Below, in pieces: positions 26,554 through 35,165 of a stretch of 64,000 bases of DNA. A program made the position numbers and the translations under genes. Each line of letters begins with the position of its first letter. The stretch's first letter is position 1. The DNA lies in assembly GCA_963731205.1 (NCBI GenBank), contig CAVSUJ010000001.1, positions 682,001 through 746,000 on the forward strand, read 5' to 3'. The notes beneath the pieces are model-generated. The model was not told where the DNA came from, made no database searches, and was given only the letters and a program-made list of their open reading frames with translations. This DNA comes from DATAZK01 sp963731205. Lineage in GTDB: Bacteria > Actinomycetota > Actinomycetes > Frankiales > Frankiaceae.

Positions 26554-27306
26554 TCAGGCGGTGACGAGCTCCATGACCTCGTCGGCGATGTCGGCGTTGA
26601 ACCAGACGTTCTGGACGTCATCGAGGTCTTCGAGGGCATCGACGATGCGCAGCACCTTGCGGGCGCTCTCCTCGTCCACCGGAACGGAGACGGTCGGCAT
26701 CCAGGCGATGTCGGCGGACTGCAACGGCAGGCCCGCATCGGTCACGGCGGTGCGGGTGGCGTGCAGGTCGGTCGCTTCGGTGACCACCTCGAACGTGTCG
26801 CCGAGGTCGTTGACCTCCTCGGCTCCGGCGTCGAGTACCGCAGCCAGCACGTCGTCCTCGCCGAAACCTTCCTTGTCGACCAGAACGATCCCCTTGCGCT
26901 GAAACAGGTATGCCACCGAGCCCGGGTCAGCGATCCGGCCGCCGTTACGCGTGATGGCCACCCGGACGTCGGACGCGGCGCGATTGCGGTTGTCGGTCAG
27001 GCACTCGACAAGAATCGCCACCCCGTCAGGGCCGTAGGCCTCATAGGTGATCTCCTCGTAGGCGGCCGCGTCACCGAGCTCGCCGGAGCCGCGCTTGATG
27101 GCGCGGTCGATGTTTTCGTTGGGCACCGACTGGCCCTTGGCCTTGGCGACGGCGTCAGCCAGCGTCGGGTTACCGGCGATGTCACCGCCACCGGTGCGCG
27201 CAGCGACCTCGATGGTCTTGATCAGCTTCGCGAAGAGCTTGCTGCGCTTGGCGTCGATGACTGCTTTCTTGTGCTTGGTCGTCGCCCACTTGGAATGGCC
27301 GCTCAT
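26554..27306 (-). CDS. yebC: YebC/PmpR family protein
   Basis: This complete 250-residue member of the YebC family begins with the invariant MSGHSKWATTKHKK and contains GGDIAGNPTLADAVAKAK and AIKRGSGE, then the acidic C-terminal part rich in Glu and Asp. The family includes DNA-binding regulators and, in recent work, ribosome-associated factors that relieve stalling at proline stretches. The role here is unproven. Its ATG overlaps the pdxT stop by four bases, as in related actinobacteria. Confidence 0.96.
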   Translation of the reverse strand: MSGHSKWATTKHKKAVIDAKRSKLFAKLIKTIEVAARTGGGDIAGNPTLADAVAKAKGQSVPNENIDRAIKRGSGELGDAAAYEEITYEAYGPDGVAILVECLTDNRNRAASDVRVAITRNGGRIADPGSVAYLFQRKGIVLVDKEGFGEDDVLAAVLDAGAEEVNDLGDTFEVVTEATDLHATRTAVTDAGLPLQSADIAWMPTVSVPVDEESARKVLRIVDALEDLDDVQNVWFNADIADEVMELVTA

Positions 27307-27914
27307 AGGTGCTCCTTGACCATCTCGACAAACATCGCGTGCATCCTTGCGTCGCCCGACAGCTCCGGATGAAAGGCCGTCGCCAGCCGCCGTTCGTCCC
27401 GAACGGCGACGCTACGGCCTCCCACCTCAGCGAGCACCCGCACATTCTCCCCGGTGCGCTCCACGACCGGGGCGCGGATGAAGACGGCGTGCACCGGACC
27501 GCCTGGCACTCCCTGCACGTCCACCTCCGTCTCGAACGAGTCGACCTGCCGCCCGAAGGCGTTGCGCCGGACCGTGATGTCGAGCCCCGCCAGCACCGGC
27601 TGATCGGCGCGCCCGTCGAGGATCTGCGTCGCCAGCAGGATCATGCCCGCACACGATCCGAACGTCGGCAGCCCTGCGGCCACCGCTTCCCGCAGCGGCT
27701 CCAGCACTCCGAAGACTTCGAGCAGGCGCCCGATGGTGGTCGACTCCCCGCCGGGGATGACGATCCCATCGAGGGCCGTCAGCTCTGCAGCGCGGCGGAC
27801 CGCCACCCCTTTCGCGCCCGCTGTCTCCAGCGCCGCCAGGTGTTCGCGGACGTCTCCCTGCAGAGCGAGGACGCCAACCGTCGGGCGTGCCCCATTGGGG
27901 GCGGAGGTCACCAA
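27303..27914 (-). CDS. pdxT: Pyridoxal 5'-phosphate synthase glutaminase subunit PdxT
   Basis: This 203-residue class I glutaminase feeds ammonia to PdxS. It has VGVLALQGDVREH, the GIVIPGGESTTIGRLL motif, the nucleophile Cys in FGSCAGMILLA and the His-Glu pair in ATAFHPEL. Length is normal. It overlaps the end of pdxS by seven bases and the start of yebC by four. Confidence 0.97.
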   Translation of the reverse strand: MVTSAPNGARPTVGVLALQGDVREHLAALETAGAKGVAVRRAAELTALDGIVIPGGESTTIGRLLEVFGVLEPLREAVAAGLPTFGSCAGMILLATQILDGRADQPVLAGLDITVRRNAFGRQVDSFETEVDVQGVPGGPVHAVFIRAPVVERTGENVRVLAEVGGRSVAVRDERRLATAFHPELSGDARMHAMFVEMVKEHL

Positions 27915-28879
27915 CCCCGATCGGCGTAGCGCTGACCCTCCGGCAGGGTCGGGATCTCGATCCCGACCATCGCTTCGCCGAGCCCCCGCGAGACCTTGGC
28001 CAGCACGTCGGGGTCGTCGAACATCGTGGTGGCCTCGACGATCGCCCGCGCCCGGCGCGCCGGATCGCCGGACTTGAAGATCCCGGAGCCGACGAAGACG
28101 CCCTCGGCGCCGAGCTGCATCATCAGCGCCGCATCAGCCGGGGTCGCGATGCCGCCGGCGGTGAACAGCACGACCGGCAGCTTGCCCTCGCGGGCGACCT
28201 CGGCCACGAGCTCGTACGGCGCGCGCAGCTCCTTCGCCGCGGCGTAGAGCTCCTCGGGCTCGAGGCTCGCGAGCCGGCGGATCCCGGTGCGGATGGAACG
28301 CATGTGGCGCACGGCCTCGACGACGTTTCCGGTGCCCGCCTCGCCCTTGCTGCGGATCATCGCCGCACCCTCGGACAGCCGGCGCAGCGCCTCTCCGAGG
28401 TCGGTCGCTCCGCACACGAATGGCACGGTGAAGGCGAACTTGTCGATGTGGTGGGCCTCGTCGGCCGGGGTGAGCACCTCGGACTCATCGACATAGTCGA
28501 CGCCCAGCGCCTGCAGCACCTGGGCCTCGACGAAGTGGCCGATGCGCGCCTTGGCCATGACGGGGATGCTGACCGCCTCGATGATCCCGGTGATCATCTC
28601 GGGGTCGCTCATCCGGGCGACGCCTCCCTCGCGGCGGATGTCGGCCGGGACCCGCTCGAGCGCCATGACGGCGACGGCGCCGGCGTCCTCCGCGATCTTG
28701 GCCTGCTCAGGGGTGACCACATCCATGATCACGCCGCCCTTGAGCATCTCGGCCATGCCGCGCTTGACCCGCACTCCCCCGGTGCCCATTGCCAGGCCCG
28801 CCTCGGTACCAGCGGCGGGTGCTGCGGGGGTGGTCGCGCCGTCGGCCGGCGGGGTCTGTGCCACGGGGGGCTCCTGCAA
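27908..28879 (-). CDS. pdxS: Pyridoxal 5'-phosphate synthase lyase subunit PdxS
   Basis: This 323-residue (beta/alpha)8 enzyme makes PLP from ribose 5-phosphate, glyceraldehyde 3-phosphate and PdxT-derived ammonia. Visible landmarks are GGVIMDVVTPEQAKIAEDAG, ALERVPADIRREGGVARM, the DYVDESEVLTPAD lysine-region segment and FTAGGIATPADAALMMQLG. It has a low-complexity Pro/Ala N-terminal extension of about 35 residues; the usual family start corresponds to the region near GTGGVRVKRGMAEML. It is followed directly by pdxT. Confidence 0.97.
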   Translation of the reverse strand: MQEPPVAQTPPADGATTPAAPAAGTEAGLAMGTGGVRVKRGMAEMLKGGVIMDVVTPEQAKIAEDAGAVAVMALERVPADIRREGGVARMSDPEMITGIIEAVSIPVMAKARIGHFVEAQVLQALGVDYVDESEVLTPADEAHHIDKFAFTVPFVCGATDLGEALRRLSEGAAMIRSKGEAGTGNVVEAVRHMRSIRTGIRRLASLEPEELYAAAKELRAPYELVAEVAREGKLPVVLFTAGGIATPADAALMMQLGAEGVFVGSGIFKSGDPARRARAIVEATTMFDDPDVLAKVSRGLGEAMVGIEIPTLPEGQRYADRGW

Positions 28880-28921
28880 TGCTCGAGATCGCCCTGCAAG
28901 GGGCGCGGTTCACGATCGAGT

Positions 28922-29392
28922 TTACGAGATCAGCGGGCTCAGCTCGCCGGCGTCGAACTCGATGTAGGACGGGGCGACGGCGCGTCCGTACAGATGCAGC
29001 CAGCGCACCAGCCGGCGGCGACGGAGCGCGAGCAGATCGCGGACGGCATCGTTGTGGAACTGGCGGGCCAGCATCACCTTGCGCGACAGGATCGCCAGCT
29101 CGGGCGCGCCGGCCACCTTCGGACTCGCCCGCAGCTCCCGCGAGAGCGAACTCTCGACCGCGGCTCGGTCGGTGTCACCATCGAGGGCACGCCGTGCCGC
29201 AGCGCGCAGCGGCTCGACCGAAGCGGCCTCCGACAGCTCGTACGCGACGACCGCGCGCCGGGCCAGCTGGGCATCCAGTGCTGAGGCGGCCGCTTCCACG
29301 CGGACCGCGAGCCGGTCCAACCGCCCCGCCATCAGGGTCAGATAACTGGCGACGACAACGATGATCGCGACGACCGCGATCACCAGGCTCAC
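28922..29392 (-). CDS. LemA-like membrane protein
   Basis: This 156-residue protein has an N-terminal membrane helix (VIAVVAIIVVVASYLTLM) followed by an all-helical region. The segments RVEAAASALDAQLARRAVVAYEL (about residues 32-54) and LARQFHNDAVRDL resemble the LemA pattern of a tyrosine/asparagine repeat after a membrane anchor, but similarity is weak. It lies between pimA and pdxS on the same strand. The pimA open frame of the uncorrected sequence runs right up to it, but the repaired pimA stops 44 bases earlier. Function unknown. Confidence 0.7.
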   Translation of the reverse strand: MSLVIAVVAIIVVVASYLTLMAGRLDRLAVRVEAAASALDAQLARRAVVAYELSEAASVEPLRAAARRALDGDTDRAAVESSLSRELRASPKVAGAPELAILSRKVMLARQFHNDAVRDLLALRRRRLVRWLHLYGRAVAPSYIEFDAGELSPLIS

Positions 29393-29436
29393 TCACGCGA
29401 GCGTAGGCGACCCGCCCTGATTCGCCCGCGCAACCG

Positions 29437-30553
29437 TCAGCGCAGCCCAGGATTCTGCGTGACGGTCTCGTACACCTGCACGATCTCCGTCGCCACCGTC
29501 GACCAGTCGTACTGCTGGACGACCTTCCAGCCGGCGTCCGACAGCTCGTCGCGCAACTCCTTTGAACGCAGTACCTCGATCAGCAAGGCGGCGAGGTCGG
29601 ACCGGATCGCCGTTCGCGAACAGCCGCCCCGCGCGCCCGTCATCGAGCACCCGCCGGAAGGCATCGATGTCGCTGGCGATCACCGGGGTACGGGCTGCCA
29701 TCGCCTCGAGCAGCACGATGCCGAAGCTCTCCTGGCCGGTGTTCGGCGCCACGTACACATCGGCCGTGCGAAACAGCCGCGGCTTGTCGGCGTCACTCAC
29801 GAGTCCGAGCATCTGCACGTGCGGGCGCACCAGCGGCTCGATGCCGGCCGCCACCTCGGCCACCTCGCCGGGGCCGGCCACCAGCAGCCGGACGTCGGGT
29901 ATCGCGGCAGCGACGATCGGCAGCGCCTCCAGCAATACGGCCAGGCCCTTGCGCGGCTCGTCGATGCGCCCGACGAAGACGATCGTCGGTGCGGGTGAGG
30001 CCAGGTCGATCAGCGGGGTGGCATTCGCGAACACCGCGACGTCGACCCCGTTGGGCACGAGAACAGCGTCGACCCCGAGATGCTCGACGATCGTGCGGCG
30101 CGCAGCTTCCGAGACCGCGATGTTCGCCCAGACCTTCTCCAGCGCAAGCTGCAGCGGGCCCTGCAGCACGGTGAGGATCCGGGAGCGCGGATTACTGGTG
30201 TGGTAGGTCGCGACCAGCGGACCCGATGCTGCCAGGCAAGCGAGCAGGCTCACGCTCGGTGCCGTCGGCTCGTGGGCGTGGACGACGTCGAAATTGCCCT
30301 CGCGGATCCACCGGCGCACCCGGGAGGCGGACACCGGACCGAACAGGATTCGGGTGACCGATCCGTTGTAGGGCACCGACATCGCCTTGCCCGCCGACAC
30401 CGCGTAGGGCGGCAGGCGGTCCTCGTCGTCGATCGGGGTGATGACGGAGACCTCATGGCCCATCCGCATGAGGGTTTCCGCCAGGTCGCGCACATGGACC
30501 TGGACCCCGCCCGGCACGTCCCAGGTGTAGGGACAGGCCAGCCCGATGCGCAC
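29437..30553 (-). CDS. pimA: Phosphatidyl-myo-inositol mannosyltransferase PimA, frameshifted near 29600-29606
   Basis: This GT4-family enzyme adds the first mannose to phosphatidylinositol from GDP-mannose at the inner face of the membrane. It starts at GTG 30553 with RIGLACPYTWDVPGGVQVHV. It shows the acceptor-side HAHEPTAPS and donor-binding VFVGRIDEPRKGL and the GQESFGIVLLEAMA motif. The uninterrupted frame turns into arginine-rich nonsense after LFANGDP. The +1 frame resumes with SDLAALLIEVLRSKEL and ends naturally at 29437. The repaired length is about 372 residues. The order pgsA-patA-pimA is the classic PIM operon. Confidence 0.93.
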
Positions 30554-30565
30554 GGGGGGATCCTG

Positions 30566-31519
30566 CTACATCCCTGTGGACGGCGACGAGGTGGTCGTCG
30601 CCATCGACGTGTCGTCGTCGGGGTGAACGACGGACGCCGGGGCGGGGTCGAGATCCTCGGTCCACAGCCGCTGGAGCATGTGCCAGTCCATCGGGTGCGC
30701 CGCGATCGCCTCGGCGAAGGCATCGGCCAGTGCCTGGGTCATCGTCGCGATGTCGGTGTGCGGCACCGGCGCGGCGGTGCGGGCTTCCCAGGCGCCGTCG
30801 ACCGCATCCCCGGAGTACCAGAGTGTCGTCGGGATCAGCGCCGCCCCGGTACGAAGCGCGAGAGCGGCGGGACCGGCGGGCATGGTCGCCCGGGCGCCGA
30901 AGAAGGTCACCGGAACACCGCTCGGGGTCAGGTCGCGATCGGCCAGCAGGCAGAGCATGCCGCCGGCAAGAAGGCGGTCGGTGAGCACCTCGAACGGCGG
31001 CTTCTCGCCTCCCGACGCGGCGAGCACCTCGAACCCGAGACCCTCCCGGAAAGCCACGAAAAGGTCATACATCTCAGCGGGTTTCAGCCGTTCGGCGACG
31101 GTCGTGAACGGGACGCCGGTGAGCACGAGCCAGGCACCGGCGTGGTCCCAGTTTCCCATGTGCGGCAGGGCGAGAATGGTGCCCTTGCCGGCGGCGTGAG
31201 CGTCGCGCAGGTGATGCTCCTCGCGGACGTGCATGCGGCCGACGATGCGCTCCGGCTTCAGCACCGGCAGCCGGAAACACTCGAGCCAGTAACGGGCGTA
31301 GGAGCGCATCGCGTCGCGTCCGAGGCGGTCGAGATCGGTGCCCGGTGCGACCACCCGGGCGAGGTTGGAGCGCAACCGGCGGGCGCCCTTACCCTGCTTG
31401 CGCCACGCGAGATCGGCGCCGAACCGGAAGAGGCGAGCGGCGAGCCGTTCGGGCAGCGCGCGCACCAGCGCCCAGCCGGCTCGATAGGCGAGGACCAGAA
31501 ACCGCTCCATGGATGGCAA
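30566..31519 (-). CDS. patA: Phosphatidylinositol mannoside acyltransferase PatA
   Basis: This 317-residue LPLAT-family acyltransferase transfers palmitate to the mannose of PIM. The catalytic HX4D motif is visible as LPHMGNWDHAGAW, and it is followed by GVPFTTVAERLKP and a glycine-rich FGARATMPAGPAALA substrate-binding segment. The C-terminal 25 residues (Asp/Thr/Ser-rich) are a variable tail. It is 12 bases upstream of pimA and about 55 bases downstream of pgsA. Confidence 0.94.
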   Translation of the reverse strand: MPSMERFLVLAYRAGWALVRALPERLAARLFRFGADLAWRKQGKGARRLRSNLARVVAPGTDLDRLGRDAMRSYARYWLECFRLPVLKPERIVGRMHVREEHHLRDAHAAGKGTILALPHMGNWDHAGAWLVLTGVPFTTVAERLKPAEMYDLFVAFREGLGFEVLAASGGEKPPFEVLTDRLLAGGMLCLLADRDLTPSGVPVTFFGARATMPAGPAALALRTGAALIPTTLWYSGDAVDGAWEARTAAPVPHTDIATMTQALADAFAEAIAAHPMDWHMLQRLWTEDLDPAPASVVHPDDDTSMATTTSSPSTGM

Positions 31520-31574
31520 AGCTAGCCGGGAGACGGCCCGCGGGAGATGGAGGCGCGCCTCAGCGAACGGCGGA

Positions 31575-32267
31575 CTAGCGAACGGCGGCGTGCTCGGTCT
31601 CGTGCCGGCGGCTGCGGATCACCCGGCGACCCGAACGGCGGGCCGGACGCTCCGGGCGCGGCTCGACCTCACGGGCCTGCTTGTACACGTAGACGATGCG
31701 CTGACCGACGGTGATGGTGGTGGCGGCGACGAGGAACCAGAGGGCGGCGGGCAGCATCCACGGGACGCCCAGGCCGGTGATCGCGGCGGCGACGAGGACG
31801 ATGAGCAACCGCTCGCCGCGCTCGGCGAAGCCGGTGTTGCAGTCGAAACCGAGCGACTCGGCGCGGGCCTTGACGTAAGAGATGATGCCGCCGGCAGCGA
31901 GCGCGTAGATCGCGGCGCCGGCGAGCGGGAGCGACTTGCCGTCACCCGCGTACCACATGGCCAGGCTTCCGAATATCGCTGAATCGGCCACGCGGTCACT
32001 CGAGGAGTCCAGGAAGGCGCCCCACTTGCTGCTGGTGCCCTTGGCGCGAGCGATGAGGCCGTCGAGCAGATCACTGAAGACGAACAGCGTGATCGCGAGG
32101 GTGCCCCAGAAGAAGACACCGCGGCTGAAGAACCCGATGGCAGCACCTGACACGCCGAGCGTGCCGACAACCGTCACCACGTCGGGAGACAGCCCCGTCT
32201 GCGCTAGCCTGCGGCCCAGCGGATCAAGGATGCGCTGGATCTGCGGACGAGCTTGTGATGCGAGCAT
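31575..32267 (-). CDS. pgsA: Phosphatidylinositol phosphate synthase (CDP-alcohol phosphatidyltransferase)
   Basis: This enzyme of about 230 residues joins CDP-diacylglycerol to inositol 1-phosphate, the first step towards PIM and lipoarabinomannan. The CDP-OH motif is complete: DGLIARAKGTSSKWGAFLDSSSD without breaks between its D, G, A, R, G and D positions (residues about 68-91). Several membrane helices follow, and the C-terminus is basic. ATG 32267 (start LASQARPQIQRILDPL) is chosen over a longer frame because GAAGAGGG lies just upstream. It heads the pgsA-patA-pimA run. Confidence 0.94.
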   Translation of the reverse strand: MLASQARPQIQRILDPLGRRLAQTGLSPDVVTVVGTLGVSGAAIGFFSRGVFFWGTLAITLFVFSDLLDGLIARAKGTSSKWGAFLDSSSDRVADSAIFGSLAMWYAGDGKSLPLAGAAIYALAAGGIISYVKARAESLGFDCNTGFAERGERLLIVLVAAAITGLGVPWMLPAALWFLVAATTITVGQRIVYVYKQAREVEPRPERPARRSGRRVIRSRRHETEHAAVR

Positions 32268-32463
32268 GTGCCCTCTTCCGTCAGTGGCTCGTACGCACGA
32301 ATTCAGCATAACTGATGCATCGCGCCGATACATCGAACGCAACGTGTCCTTGCTCCAGTTCCTTCCTCAGGTCTTGAACTCCGCCCCTGTGCGGGAGGAC
32401 GCTTCCCGGCACGTCGGGAGCATCGGCGCTCCCGCGATCTCTTCCGAGAGCTCGGTGAGCAAC

Positions 32464-34570
32464 ATGAGTCAGACAGGACGGGTGAGTAGCGCAAAAGGCA
32501 CGGATCCCAGCGCCCAGGCGGCGCCGGCATTCAGCAGCGTGCGCAACGTGGTGCTGGTAGGGCACTCGGGCGCCGGCAAGACAACTCTTACTGAGCTGCT
32601 GCTGGCCAGCGCGGGAACGATCCCGCGCCCCGGATCGGTCACGGCGGGCACCACGGTCTGCGACTTCGATCCGGCAGAGCATCGCCAGCAGCGCAGCGTG
32701 AACCTCTGCCTCGCTCCCCTGGTGAGCGGCGAGGTGAAGATCAACCTGATCGACACCCCCGGCTACGCCGATTTCGTCGGCGAACTGCGGGCCGGCCTTC
32801 GCGCCGCCGATGCTGCGCTCTTCGTCGTCAGCGCGGTGGACCCGATCGACGGCGCGACGCGCATGCTCTGGCACGAGTGCGCCGCGGTCGACATGCCGCG
32901 GGCGATCGTCGTCACCAAGCTCGACCAGCCCCGTGCCGACTTCGCCGCGACACTCGAGGCCTGCCAGGAGGCGTTCGGGGGCGGGGTCCTTCCGCTCTAC
33001 ATGCCCGAAGGATCGCCCGGGAGCCTGTCGCTCACCGATCTGCTGCACACCGAGCGACCCGAACTCGACGCCGAACGCTCTGCGCTCATCGAGGGAATCA
33101 TCGCCGAGAGCGAAGACGAGACCCTCATGGACAGCTACCTCAGCGGCACCCCGCTCGATCCGAAGACGCTCATGTCGGACCTGGAGAAGGCCGTCGCCCG
33201 CGGCGCCTTCTTCCCGGTGCTCGCCGCCTCCGCCCCCGATCAGATCGGCGCCGCGGAGCTGATCGAGATCATCTCCGGCGGATTCCCCGCACCCGACGAG
33301 CACGTCATGCCGCCGCTGACGCGCCCCGACGGCACCCCCGTCGCCGACCTGCACACCGGCCGATCCCGACGGCCCGCTCGTCGCTGAGGTCATCAAGACC
33401 ACCACCGATGCCTACGTCGGCCGCGTCTCACTGGTCCGCGTGTTCTCCGGCACGCTCACGCCCGACCTCGCCGTGCACGTCTGCGGTCATGGTCTCGAGG
33501 AGCGCGGCCATCCCGACCACGACGTCGACGAGCGCGTCGGCGCCCTGGTGTCTCCGCTCGGAAAGGCCCTGCGGCCATTGGACATTTGCCGCGCCGGCGA
33601 CATCTGTGCGGTCACCAAGCTCGCGCACGCCGAGACCGGTGACACGCTTTCGGGCAAGGAGGAGCCGTACCTGATGGCGCCCTGGGTGATGCCCGAGCCC
33701 CTGCTGCCGATGGCCATCGCCGCGCACAGCAAGGCCGATGAGGACAAGCTCTCGACGACACTGGGCCGGCTCGTCGCGGAGGATCCGACGCTGCTGCTAC
33801 GCCTGGACACCGAGACCGGTCAGCTCGTGCTGTGGTGCCTCGGCGAGGCGCACGCCGACGTGGCACTGGATCGGTTGTCTTCGAAGTACGGGGTCGCCGT
33901 CGATCAGCAGGAGCTACGCGTCGCACTGCGCGAGACGTTCTCGGCGCCGGCGGCGGGAACGGGTCGGCATGTGAAGCAGAGCGGCGGACACGGGCAGTAC
34001 GCGGTCTGCCGCATCGAGGTCGAACCGCTGGAATCCGGAAGCGGCTTCGAATTCGTCGACAAGGTGGTCGGCGGTACGGTGCCCCGCCAGTTCATCCCCA
34101 GCGTCGAGAAGGGGCTGCGCGCTCAGCTCGAAAAGGGCGTGCGGGCCGGATATCCGGTGGTCGACATCCGCGTCACGCTGCTGGACGGCAAGGCGCACTC
34201 GGTCGACTCCTCCGACATGGCCTTCCAGGTCGCCGGTGGGCTGGCCCTGCGTGACGCAGCCCAGGCCGGGACGGTCTCGCTGCTGGAGCCGGTGCTCGAG
34301 GTCAGCATCCTCGTCGACGACGATCATGTGGGCGCGATCATGTCCGACCTGTCCACCAAGCGCGGGAAGGTGATGGGGACCGAGCTCGTCCCGGCAGGGT
34401 CGGCCGGTGCGCCCGGCCGGACGCTGATCCGGGCCGAGGTGCCCGAGACCGAACTGGTGCGCTACGCGGCGGAGCTGCGTTCGCTGAGCCACGGGACGGG
34501 CACCTTCAGCCGCCACTACCTGCGCCACGAGCCGGTGCCGGCAGCCAAGGCGGCGCAGCTGGTCGGCTGA
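32464..34570 (+). CDS. Elongation factor G-like GTPase (EF-G2 type), frameshifted near 33358-33362
   Basis: This translational GTPase of the EF-G2 subgroup is found in actinobacteria beside canonical FusA. It has a P-loop GHSGAGKTTLTEL, the switch II motif IDTPGYADFVGEL, TKLDQPRAD in place of NKxD, domain IV GGHGQYAVCRIEV and domain V SDLSTKRGKVMGTE. The first frame ends with nonsense at 33387. Moving by +1 at about 33360 gives DPDGPLVAEVIKTT and continues to 34570. The repaired length is about 701 residues. The start may be ATG 32464 or GTG 32482. Its specific role on the ribosome is unknown. Confidence 0.9.
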
Positions 34571-34589
34571 CGGACTGCGTCAGGGTCGC

Positions 34590-35165
34590 TTACTCGGTGT
34601 CGGCCCAGGCCTGCACGAGCAACTCGCGCGTATCGGCGAGCAGGCTCGGCAGGACCCGGGTCCGGCCGACGACGGGCATGAAGTTGGTGTCGCCGCCCCA
34701 GCGCGGCACGACGTGCTGGTGCAGGTGGGCGGCGATGCCGGCACCGGCGATCGCGCCGAGGTTGATGCCGACGTTGAAGCCTTGCGCGCCGCTCGCCACC
34801 CGGAGAGCGCGGATGGAGCGCTGGGTGAAGATGCTGAACTCCACCGTCTCCTCGGCAGTGAGGTCGGCGTAGTCATCGGTGTGGCGATATGGCACGACCA
34901 TCAGATGGCCCGGGTTGTACGGGTAGAGATTCAGCACGGCGTAGACGTGACTGCCGCGCGCGACGATCAGCCCGTCGGCGTCGCTGCGCTCGGGGATCCG
35001 GCAGAAGGGATCGAGATCGCCCTCGGCCGGCTTGTTCTCGCCCTTGATGTAGGCCATTCGGTGCGGGGTGTAGAGCCGCGCGAACGCATCGCGTAGTCCA
35101 GCGCCCGCCTGCTCGTCGAACTCCGGCCGGTAGCCCTTCCAGGTCGGCGGTGGTTCTTCGGTCAC
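34590..35165 (-). CDS. HIT-family Ap4A phosphorylase-type hydrolase
   Basis: This 191-residue HIT protein has the histidine triad HLHQHVVPRW and an upstream NLYPYNPGHLMVVPYRH core. Its closest remembered relative is M. tuberculosis Rv2613c, an Ap4A phosphorylase, which also sits just after thrS. It probably breaks down diadenosine polyphosphates, which are by-products of aminoacyl-tRNA synthetases. The start overlaps the thrS stop by four bases, so the two are coupled. It converges with the EF-G2 gene, with 19 bases between stops. Confidence 0.92.
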   Translation of the reverse strand: MTEEPPPTWKGYRPEFDEQAGAGLRDAFARLYTPHRMAYIKGENKPAEGDLDPFCRIPERSDADGLIVARGSHVYAVLNLYPYNPGHLMVVPYRHTDDYADLTAEETVEFSIFTQRSIRALRVASGAQGFNVGINLGAIAGAGIAAHLHQHVVPRWGGDTNFMPVVGRTRVLPSLLADTRELLVQAWADTE

